Source: Billgrantia sulfidoxydans
GTDB lineage: Bacteria > Pseudomonadota > Gammaproteobacteria > Pseudomonadales > Halomonadaceae
DNA: 64,000 bases
Assembly: GCF_017868775.1 (NCBI RefSeq)
Contig: NZ_CP053381.1
Location: forward strand, 3,100,001 to 3,164,000
Reading direction: 5' to 3'
Position numbers and translations under genes: made by a program. Within the stretch, counting starts at the first letter, position 1. Each line of letters begins with the position of its first letter. Positions 1 through 9,841 of the stretch are shown here, piece after piece. The notes under the pieces are model-generated. The model saw only the letters and a program-made list of their open reading frames with translations. It was not told the origin of the DNA and made no database searches.

Positions 1-218
1 ACTGCCGGATCGACGTTCCAGGGCAGGTGCAGCGCACCCAGCGTCAGGGCGACGGCTTCGTCCCAGGGCGAGTCGGTGCCGTGGCCGTGATGCAGCCCGG
101 CCAGGTGGAATTCGCTGGCCGCCCAGCGCAGGTAGTCGCGCAGGGTGACGAGGTCGCGACACAGCGCCTCGTCGTCCAGGGTGAGGGTCGAGTGGGAAAC
201 GGTGGGGGAGTTGGCCAC
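1..218 (-). CDS. prmB: PrmB, ribosomal protein L3 glutamine methyltransferase (partial, N-terminal part only)
   Basis: This is the first 72 codons of an S-adenosylmethionine-dependent enzyme that N5-methylates a glutamine of 50S protein L3; the catalytic NPPY part lies beyond the left edge. The visible stretch reads [20 protein letters not shown] followed by TDSPWDEAV, matching the E. coli PrmB N-terminus (LRWSVSRF, YGHGTDNPWDEAV). I chose the GTG start at 218 because an AGGA ribosome site lies about 6 bases upstream. The gene is divergent from smrB, the same neighbour pair as in E. coli (prmB/yfcN). Confidence 0.85.
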   Translation of the reverse strand, partial: MANSPTVSHSTLTLDDEALCRDLVTLRDYLRWAASEFHLAGLHHGHGTDSPWDEAVALTLGALHLPWNVDPA

Positions 219-277
219 GAAAGGTCCTGCGGGTCGATGATGAGCGATGTCCCGATTGTACCCGCGGCGGCAGGCGG

Positions 278-305
278 TTCACAGCCACGCTCAGGTCGCT
301 ATACT
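278..305 (+). promoter_or_regulatory. sigma-70 type promoter of smrB
   Basis: TTCACA (278-283), a 16-base spacer and TATACT (300-305) lie about 30 bases upstream of the smrB start. On the other strand TACAAT (260-255) could be the -10 of prmB, but its -35 is poor. Prediction by eye only. Confidence 0.5.
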
Positions 306-334
306 GGCCGCTCGACGACACCACACGAGTCCCC

Positions 335-913
335 ATGAGCCAACGCCGCCCCCCCGACGACGATGACGACGACACCCATGCCTTTCGCCGGGCACTGCGC
401 GAGGCCGGCGTGCGCCGCATCGCCGTCAACCGCGCCGACCCGGGGCGGCCCAGGCGGCGGGATCCTGCGGCGGCCGAACGGCGCGCCGCCGCAGTAGCGG
501 CCGATTCCCAGGAGAGCGCCAGTCGCACCAGCGACGGCCGCGTGGAGGCGGTGCGGCCCTCGGAATTCCTCGACTTCGCCCTGCCCGACCTGCCCTATCG
601 CACCCGCAGCCAGCTCAAGCGCGGCCAGATCGCCTGGGAGGCGGGGCTGGACCTGCACGGCTACAGCCTCGATGAGGCACGCCTCGAGCTCGAGAGCTTC
701 CTCAAGGAGGCCGCCAGCAGCCATATGCGCTGCGTGCTGGTGGTGCACGGCAAGGCGTGGGGCAGCACGGCGAATTACCCGGTGATCAAGAGCCACGTCA
801 ACGCCTGGCTGCGCGAGTGGCCGACGGTACTGGCGTTCTGCTCGGCGCGTGAGTTCGACGGCGGCACCGGTGCCGTCTACGTCCTGCTACGTCGCCGAGG
901 CCAGACCTTCTAG
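335..913 (+). CDS. smrB: SmrB, Smr-domain endonuclease of ribosome rescue
   Basis: 192 aa. The C-terminal half is an Smr domain. It has the LDLHG motif, a VLVVHGKAWGS loop (HGKG in most homologues), the helix PVIKSHVNAWLREW and the end motif DGGTGAVYVLLR. In E. coli SmrB is recruited to collided ribosomes and cleaves the mRNA between them; assignment here rests on the domain and the prmB neighbour. The N-terminal third is charged, with a run of six aspartates at residues 8-13 and arginine-rich stretches, typical of the variable ribosome-binding extension. It converges on the patatin gene with a 4-base overlap of the 3' ends. Confidence 0.85.
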   Translation: MSQRRPPDDDDDDTHAFRRALREAGVRRIAVNRADPGRPRRRDPAAAERRAAAVAADSQESASRTSDGRVEAVRPSEFLDFALPDLPYRTRSQLKRGQIAWEAGLDLHGYSLDEARLELESFLKEAASSHMRCVLVVHGKAWGSTANYPVIKSHVNAWLREWPTVLAFCSAREFDGGTGAVYVLLRRRGQTF

Positions 914-1974
914 CCGCCCCCCGACTCGCGGTCCGCCGGCATCTGCGGCGGCTCGACGATGATGCCGCCACCTCCGCCATGGCCACTGTGGCTGCGTCCC
1001 TCGTAGCGGTCCAGCGCCTCCATGGCCAGGTGGCGGCCCAGGCGGACCAGCGCCTCGGCGCGGTGGAACTCGAAGGCGCCGCACACCGTCTTGGGTACCT
1101 CGATCAGCACGTCGGGCGGATACCCCGCGACCTTGTACTTGGCCAGCGAGGCCTGGGTGATGTCGAAGGAGGCCAGGATCATGTCCAGACGGCCCCAGGC
1201 CCGCCTGCCGCTGGCCACGCGCCCCGCCTTGCCGTTCGCCTCGCCGGCCTCGCCCTCGGGGCCGCCGAACCCTTCGAACAGCCAACGGGTCGCACCGCGC
1301 ACGTCCATCCACTTGCGCGCCGCAGCCTCCTCCTCGGCCTTCACCTCCGCTTCCCCCTGCTCCTCGGCAGGCAGCAGATCGTCGAGCGATACCGGACGGG
1401 CGCTGTGGGCGGTCACGTTGACGGCCAGCATCATGTCGGCATGGGCCGACACGGTGGGCGTGATCGGCAGGGGATTGAGCAGGCCGCCATCGACCAGGGT
1501 GTTCTCGCCGATGTGCACCGGCGTGATGACGCCCGGAATGGCAATGGAGGCACGGATCGCCCGCAGCAGCGGGCCCGACTGGAACCATACCTCGCGCTGA
1601 CGCACCAGGTCGGTGGCGACCGTGGTCAGCGGGATGGGCAGGTCCTCGATCTGGATGTCGCCGACCAGCTCCTCGAGCTTGCTCATCACCTTGCTGGCAC
1701 GCATCGCCCCCATCGGGCTCCAGGTGACGTCGACCAGCTTGAGCACGTCGAAGTAGTCGAGCTGGCATACCCAGTCCCGATAGGCCTCGAGCTGCCCCGC
1801 GGCATAGACCCCGGCGATGACCGAGCCCATCGAACAACCGGAGATGGCGACGATCTCGTAGCCGCGCGCCTCGAGCACCTCGATCACGCCAATGTGGGCA
1901 TAGCCACGCGCCCCGCCGCTGCCCAGCGTCAGCGCCACTCGCTTGCCCATCTCCACCGCCGCACTGCTGGTCAT
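910..1974 (-). CDS. Patatin-like phospholipase, RssA/NTE type
   Basis: 354 aa. The patatin fold is shown by the oxyanion loop GSGGARG (about residues 18-24), the nucleophile elbow GCSMG (serine-aspartate dyad) and the closing DGG in LVDGGLLNP. It would hydrolyse phospholipid or lysophospholipid acyl esters; the physiological substrate is unknown. Residues about 205-260 form an acidic low-complexity insert (EEQGEAEVKAEEEAA) and the tail is glycine-rich (HSGHGGGGGII), neither catalytic. It follows the alpha/beta hydrolase gene by 15 bases, so it is probably the last gene of that operon. A purine-rich GGGGGAG lies just before the ATG. Confidence 0.82.
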   Translation of the reverse strand: MTSSAAVEMGKRVALTLGSGGARGYAHIGVIEVLEARGYEIVAISGCSMGSVIAGVYAAGQLEAYRDWVCQLDYFDVLKLVDVTWSPMGAMRASKVMSKLEELVGDIQIEDLPIPLTTVATDLVRQREVWFQSGPLLRAIRASIAIPGVITPVHIGENTLVDGGLLNPLPITPTVSAHADMMLAVNVTAHSARPVSLDDLLPAEEQGEAEVKAEEEAAARKWMDVRGATRWLFEGFGGPEGEAGEANGKAGRVASGRRAWGRLDMILASFDITQASLAKYKVAGYPPDVLIEVPKTVCGAFEFHRAEALVRLGRHLAMEALDRYEGRSHSGHGGGGGIIVEPPQMPADRESGGG

Positions 1975-1989
1975 CGCTCCCCCTTTCCC

Positions 1990-2859
1990 TTATGCCGGCT
2001 CGGCCGCCACCAGCCATGTCTCGATCGCATCTGCCACGCAGGATACCCGGCCGGGCTCGAGATGCAGATGATGCCCGCCCGGCAATACCCGGCGCGCCAG
2101 CTGCGGCACGGCTTCCCGTGCCGCCCGGGCCATCTCGCGCTCGCCGAGGATGCCGCTCTCGCCCTCGATCAGCAAGACCGGCGCCTGGATCGCGCCCAGC
2201 AGCGCCAGTGCCTGCTCGGGGCTCAGCCGCACCGGCGAGGGCCATAGCAGCCTGCCATCGGTACGCAGGCGAACATGGCCATCGGGCTCCCGCACCAGAT
2301 TGCGCTCGACGAGCGGCGTGGCCGTTGCGCTGTCGATTGGCGTCACGCCTCCTGCTACGCGCGCGGCAATGGCGGTCCTGCTATCAGGATAGCGCGGCGC
2401 CACCGAACGCGGGCGTCGGGCCGCACGCAACCCCTTGCGCAGCTGGGCGGCACTCTCGCCGACCGGGGTGGTCACGGCGCCCAGACCGTCGATCAACACC
2501 AGCCGTTCGACCCGCTCTGGCAGCGCCGCCGCGGTCAGGCAGGCCACCCCGGCTCCCATGGAGTGGGCCAGCAGCGGCACCCGCTCCAGGCCCAGTTCGT
2601 CGGCGGCGTCGAGCAGGTCGTGGCAGTAGTCCCACAGCGCATAGTCACCCTCGCGATGGGCCGAGTGGCCGTGACCGGCGAAGTCCAGCGCCACAATGCG
2701 AATGCCGAGGCGCTCCACCAGCCGGGGCGCCAGCCGGCTGAAGCTGGCGGCGTTGTCCAGCCAGCCGTGCAATGCCAGCCAGGTCGGGGCGTCCTCCCTG
2801 CCCCAGACCAGCGCCGCCAGGCGCCCCCCGGCCAGGCTCCACTGCTGCGCCTCGCTCAT
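1990..2859 (-). CDS. Alpha/beta-fold hydrolase
   Basis: 289 aa. It has the HGWLDNAASF oxyanion region, the nucleophile elbow AHSMGAG (Ser in the usual GxSxG place, first Gly replaced by Ala), a DGLGAV segment and the catalytic His in GGHHLHLE near the C-terminus. No signal peptide, so probably a cytoplasmic esterase or thioester-type hydrolase. Its start overlaps the stop of the upstream hydrolase by 4 bases (ATGA), and the patatin gene follows 15 bases downstream. Three lipolytic-type enzymes in a row suggest a shared role in lipid or acyl turnover, but the substrate cannot be read from sequence. Confidence 0.75.
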   Translation of the reverse strand: MSEAQQWSLAGGRLAALVWGREDAPTWLALHGWLDNAASFSRLAPRLVERLGIRIVALDFAGHGHSAHREGDYALWDYCHDLLDAADELGLERVPLLAHSMGAGVACLTAAALPERVERLVLIDGLGAVTTPVGESAAQLRKGLRAARRPRSVAPRYPDSRTAIAARVAGGVTPIDSATATPLVERNLVREPDGHVRLRTDGRLLWPSPVRLSPEQALALLGAIQAPVLLIEGESGILGEREMARAAREAVPQLARRVLPGGHHLHLEPGRVSCVADAIETWLVAAEPA

Positions 2860-3671
2860 GCCTCGCCCTCCAGCAACGCGTCGAGCATGCCCAGCAGGGC
2901 GCGGCGGGTCTCCTCGGGGTGCTCCATGGGAAACATGTGGGTGCCCGGTACCAGGGCCAGCGGAATGCCGTGGGCGGCCAGGCGCCGGCGGCGCCTGGGC
3001 GTGATCAGGTCGGAGTCACCCCCCACCAGGACCCCGAAGGGAATGCGCAACCGGCGCGGCAGGCGGGCCAGATGGTCGGGCAGGTTGCGGAAGATCTCGG
3101 TCTCGATGGCCGGGTCATAGATCAGTTCGGCGCTGCCATCGTCCTGCAGCCGGGTACCGCCCTCGACGTAGTCGTGCAGGGCATCCGGCGTAAAGCGCCG
3201 GAACAACCCCCGGCGGCGCAGGTGGTTGGCCATCGCCTCGCGGTCGGGCCAGGAGGCACGGCGGCCCCGGCTCTTGCCGGCAGGCGTCACCCGGTCGACG
3301 AAGCCGAAGCGCTTGGCCACCTTCATGCTCCAGGCATCGAGGCCCAACATCAGCGGCGGGTCGAGCATCACCACGCAGCGGAAGCGTTGCGGCGCACGCT
3401 CCGCGGCCATGGCCATCAGCACTCCGCCCATGGAGTGGCCGACACCGATGACGGGTCCGTCGGCATCGGGCACATGCTCGAGGAGTTCGTCGCGCAGCGC
3501 CAGCCAGTTGGCCCCCACCGGATAGTCTGGGTGATGTCCGAGGCGATCGACGGGATGGATGTCGAAGCGCTCACGCAGCGGGGCCAGCAAGCTGCGATAA
3601 CTCATGCCCGGGAAGCCGTTGGCGTGGGCGAAGACCAGCCGCGGCAGCGTTGGGGGGTGACGTTCGTTCAT
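2856..3671 (-). CDS. Alpha/beta-fold hydrolase, first gene of lipolytic operon
   Basis: 271 aa from the chosen ATG at 3671. Motifs: HANGFPGMSY oxyanion region, GHSMGG nucleophile elbow, VGGDSDLITP acid region and GTHMFPMEHPEE catalytic His. The HANGF start and MFPMEHP end are typical of a bacterial serine hydrolase subfamily often annotated only as alpha/beta hydrolase. An in-frame TTG at 3683 is open, but GGA with a 7-base spacing precedes the ATG at 3671, so the ATG is preferred. Translationally coupled (4-base overlap) to the next hydrolase. Confidence 0.75.
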   Translation of the reverse strand: MNERHPPTLPRLVFAHANGFPGMSYRSLLAPLRERFDIHPVDRLGHHPDYPVGANWLALRDELLEHVPDADGPVIGVGHSMGGVLMAMAAERAPQRFRCVVMLDPPLMLGLDAWSMKVAKRFGFVDRVTPAGKSRGRRASWPDREAMANHLRRRGLFRRFTPDALHDYVEGGTRLQDDGSAELIYDPAIETEIFRNLPDHLARLPRRLRIPFGVLVGGDSDLITPRRRRRLAAHGIPLALVPGTHMFPMEHPEETRRALLGMLDALLEGEA

Positions 3672-3786
3672 GGCGGGGTCCAATGTCAGTCAGGCAAGCC
3701 GCTAGTGGCGATAGCAGGCTAACGGGTTTACTCTATCTCGCCAAGTCGACCTCCGGTTCATGCCGTCCGCTTCCTTGGAGTCCACC

Positions 3787-3894
3787 ATGCCTCGCCCCAC
3801 CCGGCCCCGGCGCGACACCCGCTTGCGCAATCGCCTGTTCTGGATCACCGTAGCCGCCGCCATCGTCTTCGGCCTGTGGCTGGTGCGTCGATGA
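3787..3894 (+). CDS. 35-residue single-span membrane peptide upstream of the AEC carrier
   Basis: A short gene easily missed by gene callers. GGAG sits 6 bases before the ATG. The peptide has a very basic N-terminus (MPRPTRPRRDTRLRNR), one hydrophobic helix (LFWITVAAAIVFGLWLV, residues 17-33) and a terminal RR. Charge distribution predicts an Arg-rich cytoplasmic N-terminus. Its stop overlaps the start of the AEC carrier gene (ATGA at 3891-3894), indicating translational coupling; the carrier itself has no good ribosome site. Function unknown: a carrier-associated small subunit or a leader peptide are the options. Confidence 0.6.
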   Translation: MPRPTRPRRDTRLRNRLFWITVAAAIVFGLWLVRR

Positions 3895-4838
3895 GCCTGT
3901 TCGAGCTCTTCTTCGCCACCCTCGAAATCACCCTGCCGGTCTTCGCCATGGTCTTCCTGGGCCTGGGCCTCAAGCGCCTGGGCTGGATCGATCATGCCTT
4001 CGTGACGACCGCCTCGCAGCTGGTATTCCGCGGCACCATGCCGACCCTGATCTTCCTCAGCATCATCAGGGCCGACCTGAACGCCACGCTGAACCCGGGC
4101 ATGCTCGCGTACTTCGCCCTGGCCACGCTGGCCAGCTTCCTGCTCAGTTGGGGCTGGGCCATCCTGCGCGTGCCCCATGCCGAGCGGGGCGTCTACGTCC
4201 AGGGCGCCTTTCGCGGCAATTGCGGCATCGTCGGGCTGGCACTGGCCGCCGGCATGTACGGCGACTACGGCCTCTCCGCCGGCGGGCTGCTGCTCGGCGT
4301 AGTGATCCTCACCTACAACGCCTTCTCGGTGATCGTGCTGGCCACCTACCAGGAGGGCCGACACACCGACTGGCGCAGCATCGCCAGCCACATCCTGCGC
4401 AACCCGCTGATCCTGGCGGTGGTGGCCGCCGTGCCGGTGGCCGCCCTGGAGCTGCGCCTGCCCGGCTGGCTGATGACCTCGGGCCAGTACTTCGCCTCGC
4501 TGACCCTGCCTTTGGCGCTGATCTGCATCGGCGCCACCCTGTCGCTGGGCTCGATTCGCTCCTCGGGCCGACTGGCAACCGGCGCCAGCCTGGTCAAGAT
4601 GGTCAGCCTGCCGCTGGGTGCCACCCTGGGTGCCTGGCTGTGCGGCTTCGAGGGACGCGAGCTGGGCGTGCTGTTCCTGTTCTTCGCCAGCCCCACGGCA
4701 GCGGCCAGCTTCGTGATGGTCAAGGCGATGGGCGGCAACGCCGCGCTGGCGGCCAACATCATTGCCCTGACCACGCTGATGGCCAGCCTGACCATTACCG
4801 TCGGCGTGTTTGCCCTGAAAGTGGTCGGCTGGATCTAG
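3891..4838 (+). CDS. AEC family (auxin efflux carrier-like) transporter
   Basis: 315 aa, about ten hydrophobic segments in two inverted halves, as usual for the AEC family. Landmarks are LGLGLKRLGWID after the first helix, the half-site NCGIVGLALA in helix 4 and the C-terminal SPTAAASFVMVKAMGG. Bacterial members carry malate, malonate or other small acids; the substrate here is not determinable. The ATG at 3891 overlaps the stop of the 35-codon peptide gene. A GTG at 3876 is also in frame but lacks a ribosome site. Confidence 0.8.
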   Translation: MSLFELFFATLEITLPVFAMVFLGLGLKRLGWIDHAFVTTASQLVFRGTMPTLIFLSIIRADLNATLNPGMLAYFALATLASFLLSWGWAILRVPHAERGVYVQGAFRGNCGIVGLALAAGMYGDYGLSAGGLLLGVVILTYNAFSVIVLATYQEGRHTDWRSIASHILRNPLILAVVAAVPVAALELRLPGWLMTSGQYFASLTLPLALICIGATLSLGSIRSSGRLATGASLVKMVSLPLGATLGAWLCGFEGRELGVLFLFFASPTAAASFVMVKAMGGNAALAANIIALTTLMASLTITVGVFALKVVGWI

Positions 4839-4869
4839 GGCGCGACCCGGTTTTACACGTCGTCCTGTC

Positions 4870-5343
4870 TCAGCGGATATCGGCGGGTGCCGTGAAACGC
4901 ACCAGCCTGGCGCAGCCCGCCGCCCAGACCTCGCTCTCGAGTTCGGCCACGGCGGCGGTGGGAAAGGCGAGCCCACGGTCGCCGCGCCCCTCCACCAGCA
5001 GCCCGGTGAGCAGCCCCACCAGCGGCATGTGGCTGACCAGCACGAGGGGAGCCTCGTCGGTGTTGGCAAGCAGCCATTCGATCACTGCGGTCGGCGCATC
5101 GTCGGGCGTGACGAACGGCAGCACTTCGGGCTCGACGCCCAGCACACGCCCGACATGCCCCGCCGTCTGCCGGGCCCGTACGAAGGGGCTCACCAGCACT
5201 CGCGCCCCCGCCAGCGGCTGCCGACCGAACCAGCCGGCCATGCGCTCGGCCTCGACCTGGCCCTGCGCGCTCAGCTCCCGCTCGCTGTCGGGGCGCCCCG
5301 CGATCGCCTCGCCGTGGCGCATGATAAAAAGCCGTCCGGTCAC
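4870..5343 (-). CDS. sixA: SixA phosphohistidine phosphatase
   Basis: 157 aa histidine-phosphatase-superfamily protein of SixA size. Catalytic RHGE (residues 9-12), [16 protein letters not shown] and the second His in LVSHMPLVG are all present. In E. coli SixA removes phosphate from histidine in phosphorelay or PTS-Ntr proteins. Its ATG overlaps the gpsA stop by 4 bases, so gpsA-sixA form a coupled operon, an arrangement also common in pseudomonads. Confidence 0.85.
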   Translation of the reverse strand: MTGRLFIMRHGEAIAGRPDSERELSAQGQVEAERMAGWFGRQPLAGARVLVSPFVRARQTAGHVGRVLGVEPEVLPFVTPDDAPTAVIEWLLANTDEAPLVLVSHMPLVGLLTGLLVEGRGDRGLAFPTAAVAELESEVWAAGCARLVRFTAPADIR

Positions 5344-6413
5344 GCCCCGCCCTCATTCGCCTCGACCCGGCGGTGGGCCTGCTGAACGGCCTCGCGCGGC
5401 AACACGAACTCGACGTCGCTGCTCTGTTCCCCGCGCATCAGCATGCGCGCCATCTCACGCGCCGGCACACCTTCGAATAGCACCTGGTAGAGCCCCTCGG
5501 CCAGCGGCATGTAGACCCCGTCCGCGCGCGCCTTGTCGCGCACCAGGCGCACCGTGTTGACCCCCTCGGCGACCTGGCCCAGCGCCTCGACCGCCTCGTC
5601 GAGACCCTTGCCCTGGCCCAGGGCGTAGCCGACACGGTAGTTGCGCGACAGCTGCGACGAGCAGGTCACGATCAGGTCGCCCACCCCGGCCAGCCCGAGG
5701 AAGGTCATGGGATTGGCGCCCAGGCTGACGGCGAAGCGCCCCATCTCGGCCAGCGCCCGGGTCATAAGCATGCTGCGGGTGTTCTCGCCCATGCCCAGCG
5801 CCGCGGCCATGCCGGCGGCGATGGCGTAGATGTTCTTCAGCGCCCCACCCAGCTCGACGCCGTAGCGGTCGTTGCTGGCGTAGACGCGGAAATAGTCACA
5901 GCCCAGCGCCTGCTGCACGCGGGTGCGTGTCAGCGCATCATCGCTGGCCACCACGGTGGCGGTGAGCTGCTTCTGGGCGATCTCGGTGGCCAGGTTGGGC
6001 CCCGAGATCACGCCGATATGGCGGAAGCCCGTCTCCTCCTCGAGGATCTGGCTCATCAGCTTGAAGCCCTCCTCCTGGATCCCCTTGGTGGTACTGACCA
6101 GGATCTGGTCGGGGTGGAGCCAGGGCCGGGCCTGGCGCACCACGTCACGAAAGGCCTTGGAGGGGATCGCCACCAGCACCAGCTCGGCGCCGTCGAGCGC
6201 CGCCTGCATGTCGCTGCAAGCGCGCACCGCCGGGTTGATGGCATAGTCCGGCAGGTAGCGCGGGTTGCGGTGCTCGCGGTCGATCTGCGCCGCGAGCTCG
6301 GGGTCGCGCAGCCACTGGCACACCTTGGCCCCGTTGTCGGCGGCGATGCTCGCCAGCGCGGTGCCGAAGCTGCCGCCGCCCAGTACTGCCACCCGCATGG
6401 GATCGTCTGACAT
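5340..6413 (-). CDS. gpsA: Glycerol-3-phosphate dehydrogenase [NAD(P)+]
   Basis: 357 aa cytosolic enzyme that reduces dihydroxyacetone phosphate to sn-glycerol-3-phosphate for phospholipid synthesis. N-terminal Rossmann motif [25 protein letters not shown]; the catalytic-domain helix [26 protein letters not shown] with its conserved Lys; and GVGDLIVTC near the middle. Length is slightly above the family norm because of the C-terminal tail [17 protein letters not shown]. First gene of the gpsA-sixA pair. Confidence 0.95.
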   Translation of the reverse strand: MSDDPMRVAVLGGGSFGTALASIAADNGAKVCQWLRDPELAAQIDREHRNPRYLPDYAINPAVRACSDMQAALDGAELVLVAIPSKAFRDVVRQARPWLHPDQILVSTTKGIQEEGFKLMSQILEEETGFRHIGVISGPNLATEIAQKQLTATVVASDDALTRTRVQQALGCDYFRVYASNDRYGVELGGALKNIYAIAAGMAAALGMGENTRSMLMTRALAEMGRFAVSLGANPMTFLGLAGVGDLIVTCSSQLSRNYRVGYALGQGKGLDEAVEALGQVAEGVNTVRLVRDKARADGVYMPLAEGLYQVLFEGVPAREMARMLMRGEQSSDVEFVLPREAVQQAHRRVEANEGGA

Positions 6414-6470
6414 GTCTGCCCCGTGAATCGATCGATGAATCAGGAGAACCCGTCAAGAGTGTAACGAAGA

Positions 6471-6490
6471 ATGCCCCCTTGCGGGGGCAT
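6471..6490 (-). terminator. Hairpin downstream of pntB
   Basis: Perfect 8-bp stem ATGCCCCC / GGGGGCAT with a 4-base loop, about 40 bases after the pntB stop on the minus strand, followed by TCTTCGTT. The U-run is weak, so it may be a modest terminator or a 3'-end stabiliser. Confidence 0.5.
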
Positions 6491-6529
6491 GTCTCATCAA
6501 AGGAAGGCGGGCCGGGAGCCCGCGACGGC

Positions 6530-7972
6530 TCAATCGATCTGCGACAGCAGCGAGTCGATGCTGGACCGGGCGTCGCCGTAGAACATGCGCGTGTTCTCCT
6601 TGAAGAACAGCGGATTCTCGATGCCCGAGTAGCCGGTACCCTGGCCGCGCTTGCAGACGAACACCTGCTTGGCCTCCCACACCTTGAGCACCGGCATGCC
6701 AGCGATGGGGCTGTTGGGATCCTCTTGGGCGGCAGGATTGACGATATCGTTGGAGCCGATGACGATCACCACGTCGGTGCTGGCGAAGTCGTCGTTGATC
6801 TCGTCCATCTCGAGCACGATGTCGTACGGCACCCTCGCCTCGGCCAGCAGCACGTTCATATGGCCCGGCAGACGCCCGGCGACCGGGTGGATGCCGAAGC
6901 GAACCTCCTTGCCCGCCGAGCGCAGCTTGCGCACCAGCTCGCTCACCGCGTTCTGGGCCTGGGCCACGGCCATGCCGTAGCCCGGCACGATGATCACGCT
7001 GTCGGCGTCGTTGAGCGCGCTCGCCACCCCACCGGCATCAATCGCCACCTGCTCGCCCTCGATCTCGGCCGCCGGCCCCTGGCTACCGCCGAAGCCACCA
7101 AGGATGACGTTGACGAAGTTGCGGTTCATCGCCTTGCACATGATGTACGACAGGATGGCACCGGAGGAGCCCACCAGGGCGCCGGTGACGATCAGCAGAT
7201 CGTTGGACAGCGTGAAGCCGATGGCCGCCGCGGCCCAGCCCGAGTAGCTATTGAGCATCGACACCACCACCGGCATGTCGGCGCCGCCGATGCCCATGAT
7301 CAGGTGGTAGCCGATGAAGAAGGCCAGCGCGGCGATCAGCAGCAGCGTCCAGAAGCCGGCGCCGTTGAGGTAGAGGATCGCCAGCAGCAGTGACAGCGCG
7401 GCCGCACCGGCATTGAGCAGGTGCCCGCCGGGCAGTTGCCTCGGCTTGCCGTCCACCTTGCCGGCCAACTTGCCGAAGGCGATCACCGAACCGGTGAAGG
7501 TCACCGCACCGATGAACACGCCCAGCACCACCTCGATCTGCAGGAACATCAGCTCGTCCGGGGCCTTGGTCGCGACCAGGGCGGCGAAGGCCGAGAACTG
7601 CTCGGCGCCCGCATCGAGGGCCCGGGCCGCCAGCACGCGGCGCCGCTCGAGGTCGGCGCTCCAGGCCACGAACACCGCGGCCAGACCGACGAAGCTGTGC
7701 AGCGCCGCCACCAGCTGCGGCATCTCGGTCATCTCGACCTTCTTGGCCACGTAGGCGCCGGCCACCGCGCCGACAATGACCATCGGGATCATCAGCCAGT
7801 AGGCACCGATGCCCGGCCCGAAGGCGGTGAAGAAGACCGCCACGGCCATGCCGACGATGCCGTACCACACCGCCCGCTTGGCCTTCTCCTGGTTGCTCAG
7901 CCCTCCCAGGGAGAGGACGAACAGTACGCTTGCCGCAATCGCCGCGGCAGACACGAATCCTTGACTCAGCAT
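6530..7972 (-). CDS. pntB: NAD(P) transhydrogenase beta subunit
   Basis: 480 aa. The N-terminal half holds about eight membrane helices of the proton channel (starting [20 protein letters not shown]). The C-terminal dIII NADP(H)-binding domain shows [46 protein letters not shown] and a [10 protein letters not shown] end. With PntA it couples proton entry to hydride transfer from NADH to NADP+, a main NADPH source. It follows pntA by 16 bases in one operon. Confidence 0.96.
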   Translation of the reverse strand: MLSQGFVSAAAIAASVLFVLSLGGLSNQEKAKRAVWYGIVGMAVAVFFTAFGPGIGAYWLMIPMVIVGAVAGAYVAKKVEMTEMPQLVAALHSFVGLAAVFVAWSADLERRRVLAARALDAGAEQFSAFAALVATKAPDELMFLQIEVVLGVFIGAVTFTGSVIAFGKLAGKVDGKPRQLPGGHLLNAGAAALSLLLAILYLNGAGFWTLLLIAALAFFIGYHLIMGIGGADMPVVVSMLNSYSGWAAAAIGFTLSNDLLIVTGALVGSSGAILSYIMCKAMNRNFVNVILGGFGGSQGPAAEIEGEQVAIDAGGVASALNDADSVIIVPGYGMAVAQAQNAVSELVRKLRSAGKEVRFGIHPVAGRLPGHMNVLLAEARVPYDIVLEMDEINDDFASTDVVIVIGSNDIVNPAAQEDPNSPIAGMPVLKVWEAKQVFVCKRGQGTGYSGIENPLFFKENTRMFYGDARSSIDSLLSQID

Positions 7973-7988
7973 GTGTAGTCTCCGCCGC

Positions 7989-9560
7989 TTACGATTTCTG
8001 GAACATGGCGAGCATCCGGCGTGTCACCAGGAAGCCGCCCACGATGTTGATGGTGGCGATCAGCACCGAGATGGCTGCCATCAGCACGACGAGCCAGTTA
8101 CCCGAACCGATCTGCAGGATCGCCCCGAGGATGATGATCCCCGAAATAGCGTTGGTGACCGCCATCAGCGGCGTGTGCAGCGAGTGGCTGACGTTCCAGA
8201 TCACCTGGAAACCGACGAAGCAGGCCAGCACGAAGACGATGAAGTGCTGCATGAAGGAGGCGGGCGCCACCTGGCCGAGCAGCAGCATCAACAGGCCGCC
8301 GGCCCCCAGCAGGGTCGCCTGGCGCTTGGTCTGGGCCTTGAACGCGGCGTGCTCGGCGGCGCGCCGCTCCTCGGGCGTGGGCTCCTTCTCCCTGGGCTTG
8401 GGCTTCGCCGCGGCGATCGCCTTCACCTTGGGCGGCGGCGGCGGGAAGGTGATCTCGCCCTGGTGCGTCACCGTGGCGCCACGGATGACGTCGTCCTCCA
8501 TGTCGTGGACGATCGCGCCGTCCTTCTCCGGCGTGAGGTCGGTGAGCATGTGGCGGATATTGGTGGCGTAGAGCAGCGAGGCCTGCGTCGCCATGCGCGA
8601 GGGGAAGTCGGTGTAGCCGACCACCACCACGCCGTTGTCGGTGACGATGCGCTCGTCCGGCACGGTCAGGTCGCAGTTGCCGCCCTTCTCGGCCGCCAGG
8701 TCGACGATCACCGAGCCGGGCTTCATCGCCTTGACCATGTCCTCGAGCCACAGCTTGGGCGCCGGACGCCCCGGAATCAGGGCGGTGGTGATGACGATAT
8801 CGACCTCGGGCGCCTGCTCGCGGAACAGCGCCAGCTGCTTCTCGCGGAATTCCGGGCTGGAAGGCGCGGCATAGCCGCCGGTGCCGGAGCCGTCCTGGTT
8901 CTCCTCGAAGTCGAGAAACAGGAACTCGGCGCCCATGGACTCGATCTGCTCGGCGACCTCGGGGCGCACGTCGAAGGCGCGTACCACCGCACCGAGGCTC
9001 GTCGCGGTGCCGATGGCGGCAAGCCCCGCCACGCCGGCACCGACGATGAGCACCTTGGCCGGCGGCACCTTGCCGGCGGCGGTGACCTGACCGGTGAAGA
9101 AGCGGCCGAACTGGTTGCCCGCCTCGATCACCGCCCGATAGCCGGCGATGTTGGCCATCGAGGAGAGTGCGTCCATCTTCTGCGCTCGCGAAATGCGCGG
9201 CACCATGTCCATGGCGACGACGGTCGCCCCCTGGGCCCGGCACTTCTCCAGCAGCGCCTCGTTCTGCGCCGGCCAAAAGAAGGCGATCAGGGTCTGGCCT
9301 TCGCGCAGGCGCTCGGCCTCCTCGTCGCTCGGCTCGCGCACCTTGATCACCACTTCAGCCTCGCGCCACAACGCCTCGGCGCTCTCCACCACCGTGACAC
9401 CGGCGGCGCGATAGGCATCGTCGTCGAAGCCGGCGGCGATACCGGCCCCGGATTCGATCAGGCATTCGTGTCCAAGCTTCTTGATGAACTGCGCACTGTC
9501 AGGGGTCAGCGCGACACGCGCCTCTCCTTTGGCGAGCTCCTTGGGTGCACCAATCTTCAC
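7989..9560 (-). CDS. pntA: NAD(P) transhydrogenase alpha subunit
   Basis: 523 aa in the fused E. coli-type form. The N-terminal dI domain binds NAD(H) ([27 protein letters not shown]); a Pro/Lys-rich linker (about residues 375-410) follows; then four C-terminal helices of dII. In many alphaproteobacteria these are two genes (pntAA, pntAB), so the fused form supports a gammaproteobacterial origin. GGGAG lies upstream of the ATG. The 281 bases before htpG hold its leader and promoter region; I could not pick convincing -35/-10 boxes. Confidence 0.96.
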   Translation of the reverse strand: MKIGAPKELAKGEARVALTPDSAQFIKKLGHECLIESGAGIAAGFDDDAYRAAGVTVVESAEALWREAEVVIKVREPSDEEAERLREGQTLIAFFWPAQNEALLEKCRAQGATVVAMDMVPRISRAQKMDALSSMANIAGYRAVIEAGNQFGRFFTGQVTAAGKVPPAKVLIVGAGVAGLAAIGTATSLGAVVRAFDVRPEVAEQIESMGAEFLFLDFEENQDGSGTGGYAAPSSPEFREKQLALFREQAPEVDIVITTALIPGRPAPKLWLEDMVKAMKPGSVIVDLAAEKGGNCDLTVPDERIVTDNGVVVVGYTDFPSRMATQASLLYATNIRHMLTDLTPEKDGAIVHDMEDDVIRGATVTHQGEITFPPPPPKVKAIAAAKPKPREKEPTPEERRAAEHAAFKAQTKRQATLLGAGGLLMLLLGQVAPASFMQHFIVFVLACFVGFQVIWNVSHSLHTPLMAVTNAISGIIILGAILQIGSGNWLVVLMAAISVLIATINIVGGFLVTRRMLAMFQKS

Positions 9561-9754
9561 GTTGGATCTCCCTTATGGTTATAGAAAGGTCGAATAGGGC
9601 AAACGGTTATTCATACCTGACCCTACCGCAATGCACAACCGCTGCGAGGCCTTTCGATGGCACGTCAATGTAACACTATGCAGCTGAAATATCGGAAAAA
9701 AGCGAGCATGACGTTGACGTCAAGGAGAGCGACGCAGGCGCAAATGGACATGAA

Positions 9755-9776
9755 CAAGCCGCCCGAAGGCGGCTTG
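9755..9776 (-). terminator. Terminator of htpG
   Basis: 9-bp perfect stem CAAGCCGCC / GGCGGCTTG closed by a UUCG tetraloop on the minus strand, about 65 bases past the htpG stop. The tail TTCATGT is only partly U-rich. Confidence 0.6.
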
Positions 9777-9841
9777 AAAATGGGGGGTGGCACGCTGCCA
9801 TGAAGCGACGGGCCTCGCGGTCGCGACGCCCATCGTACGAC

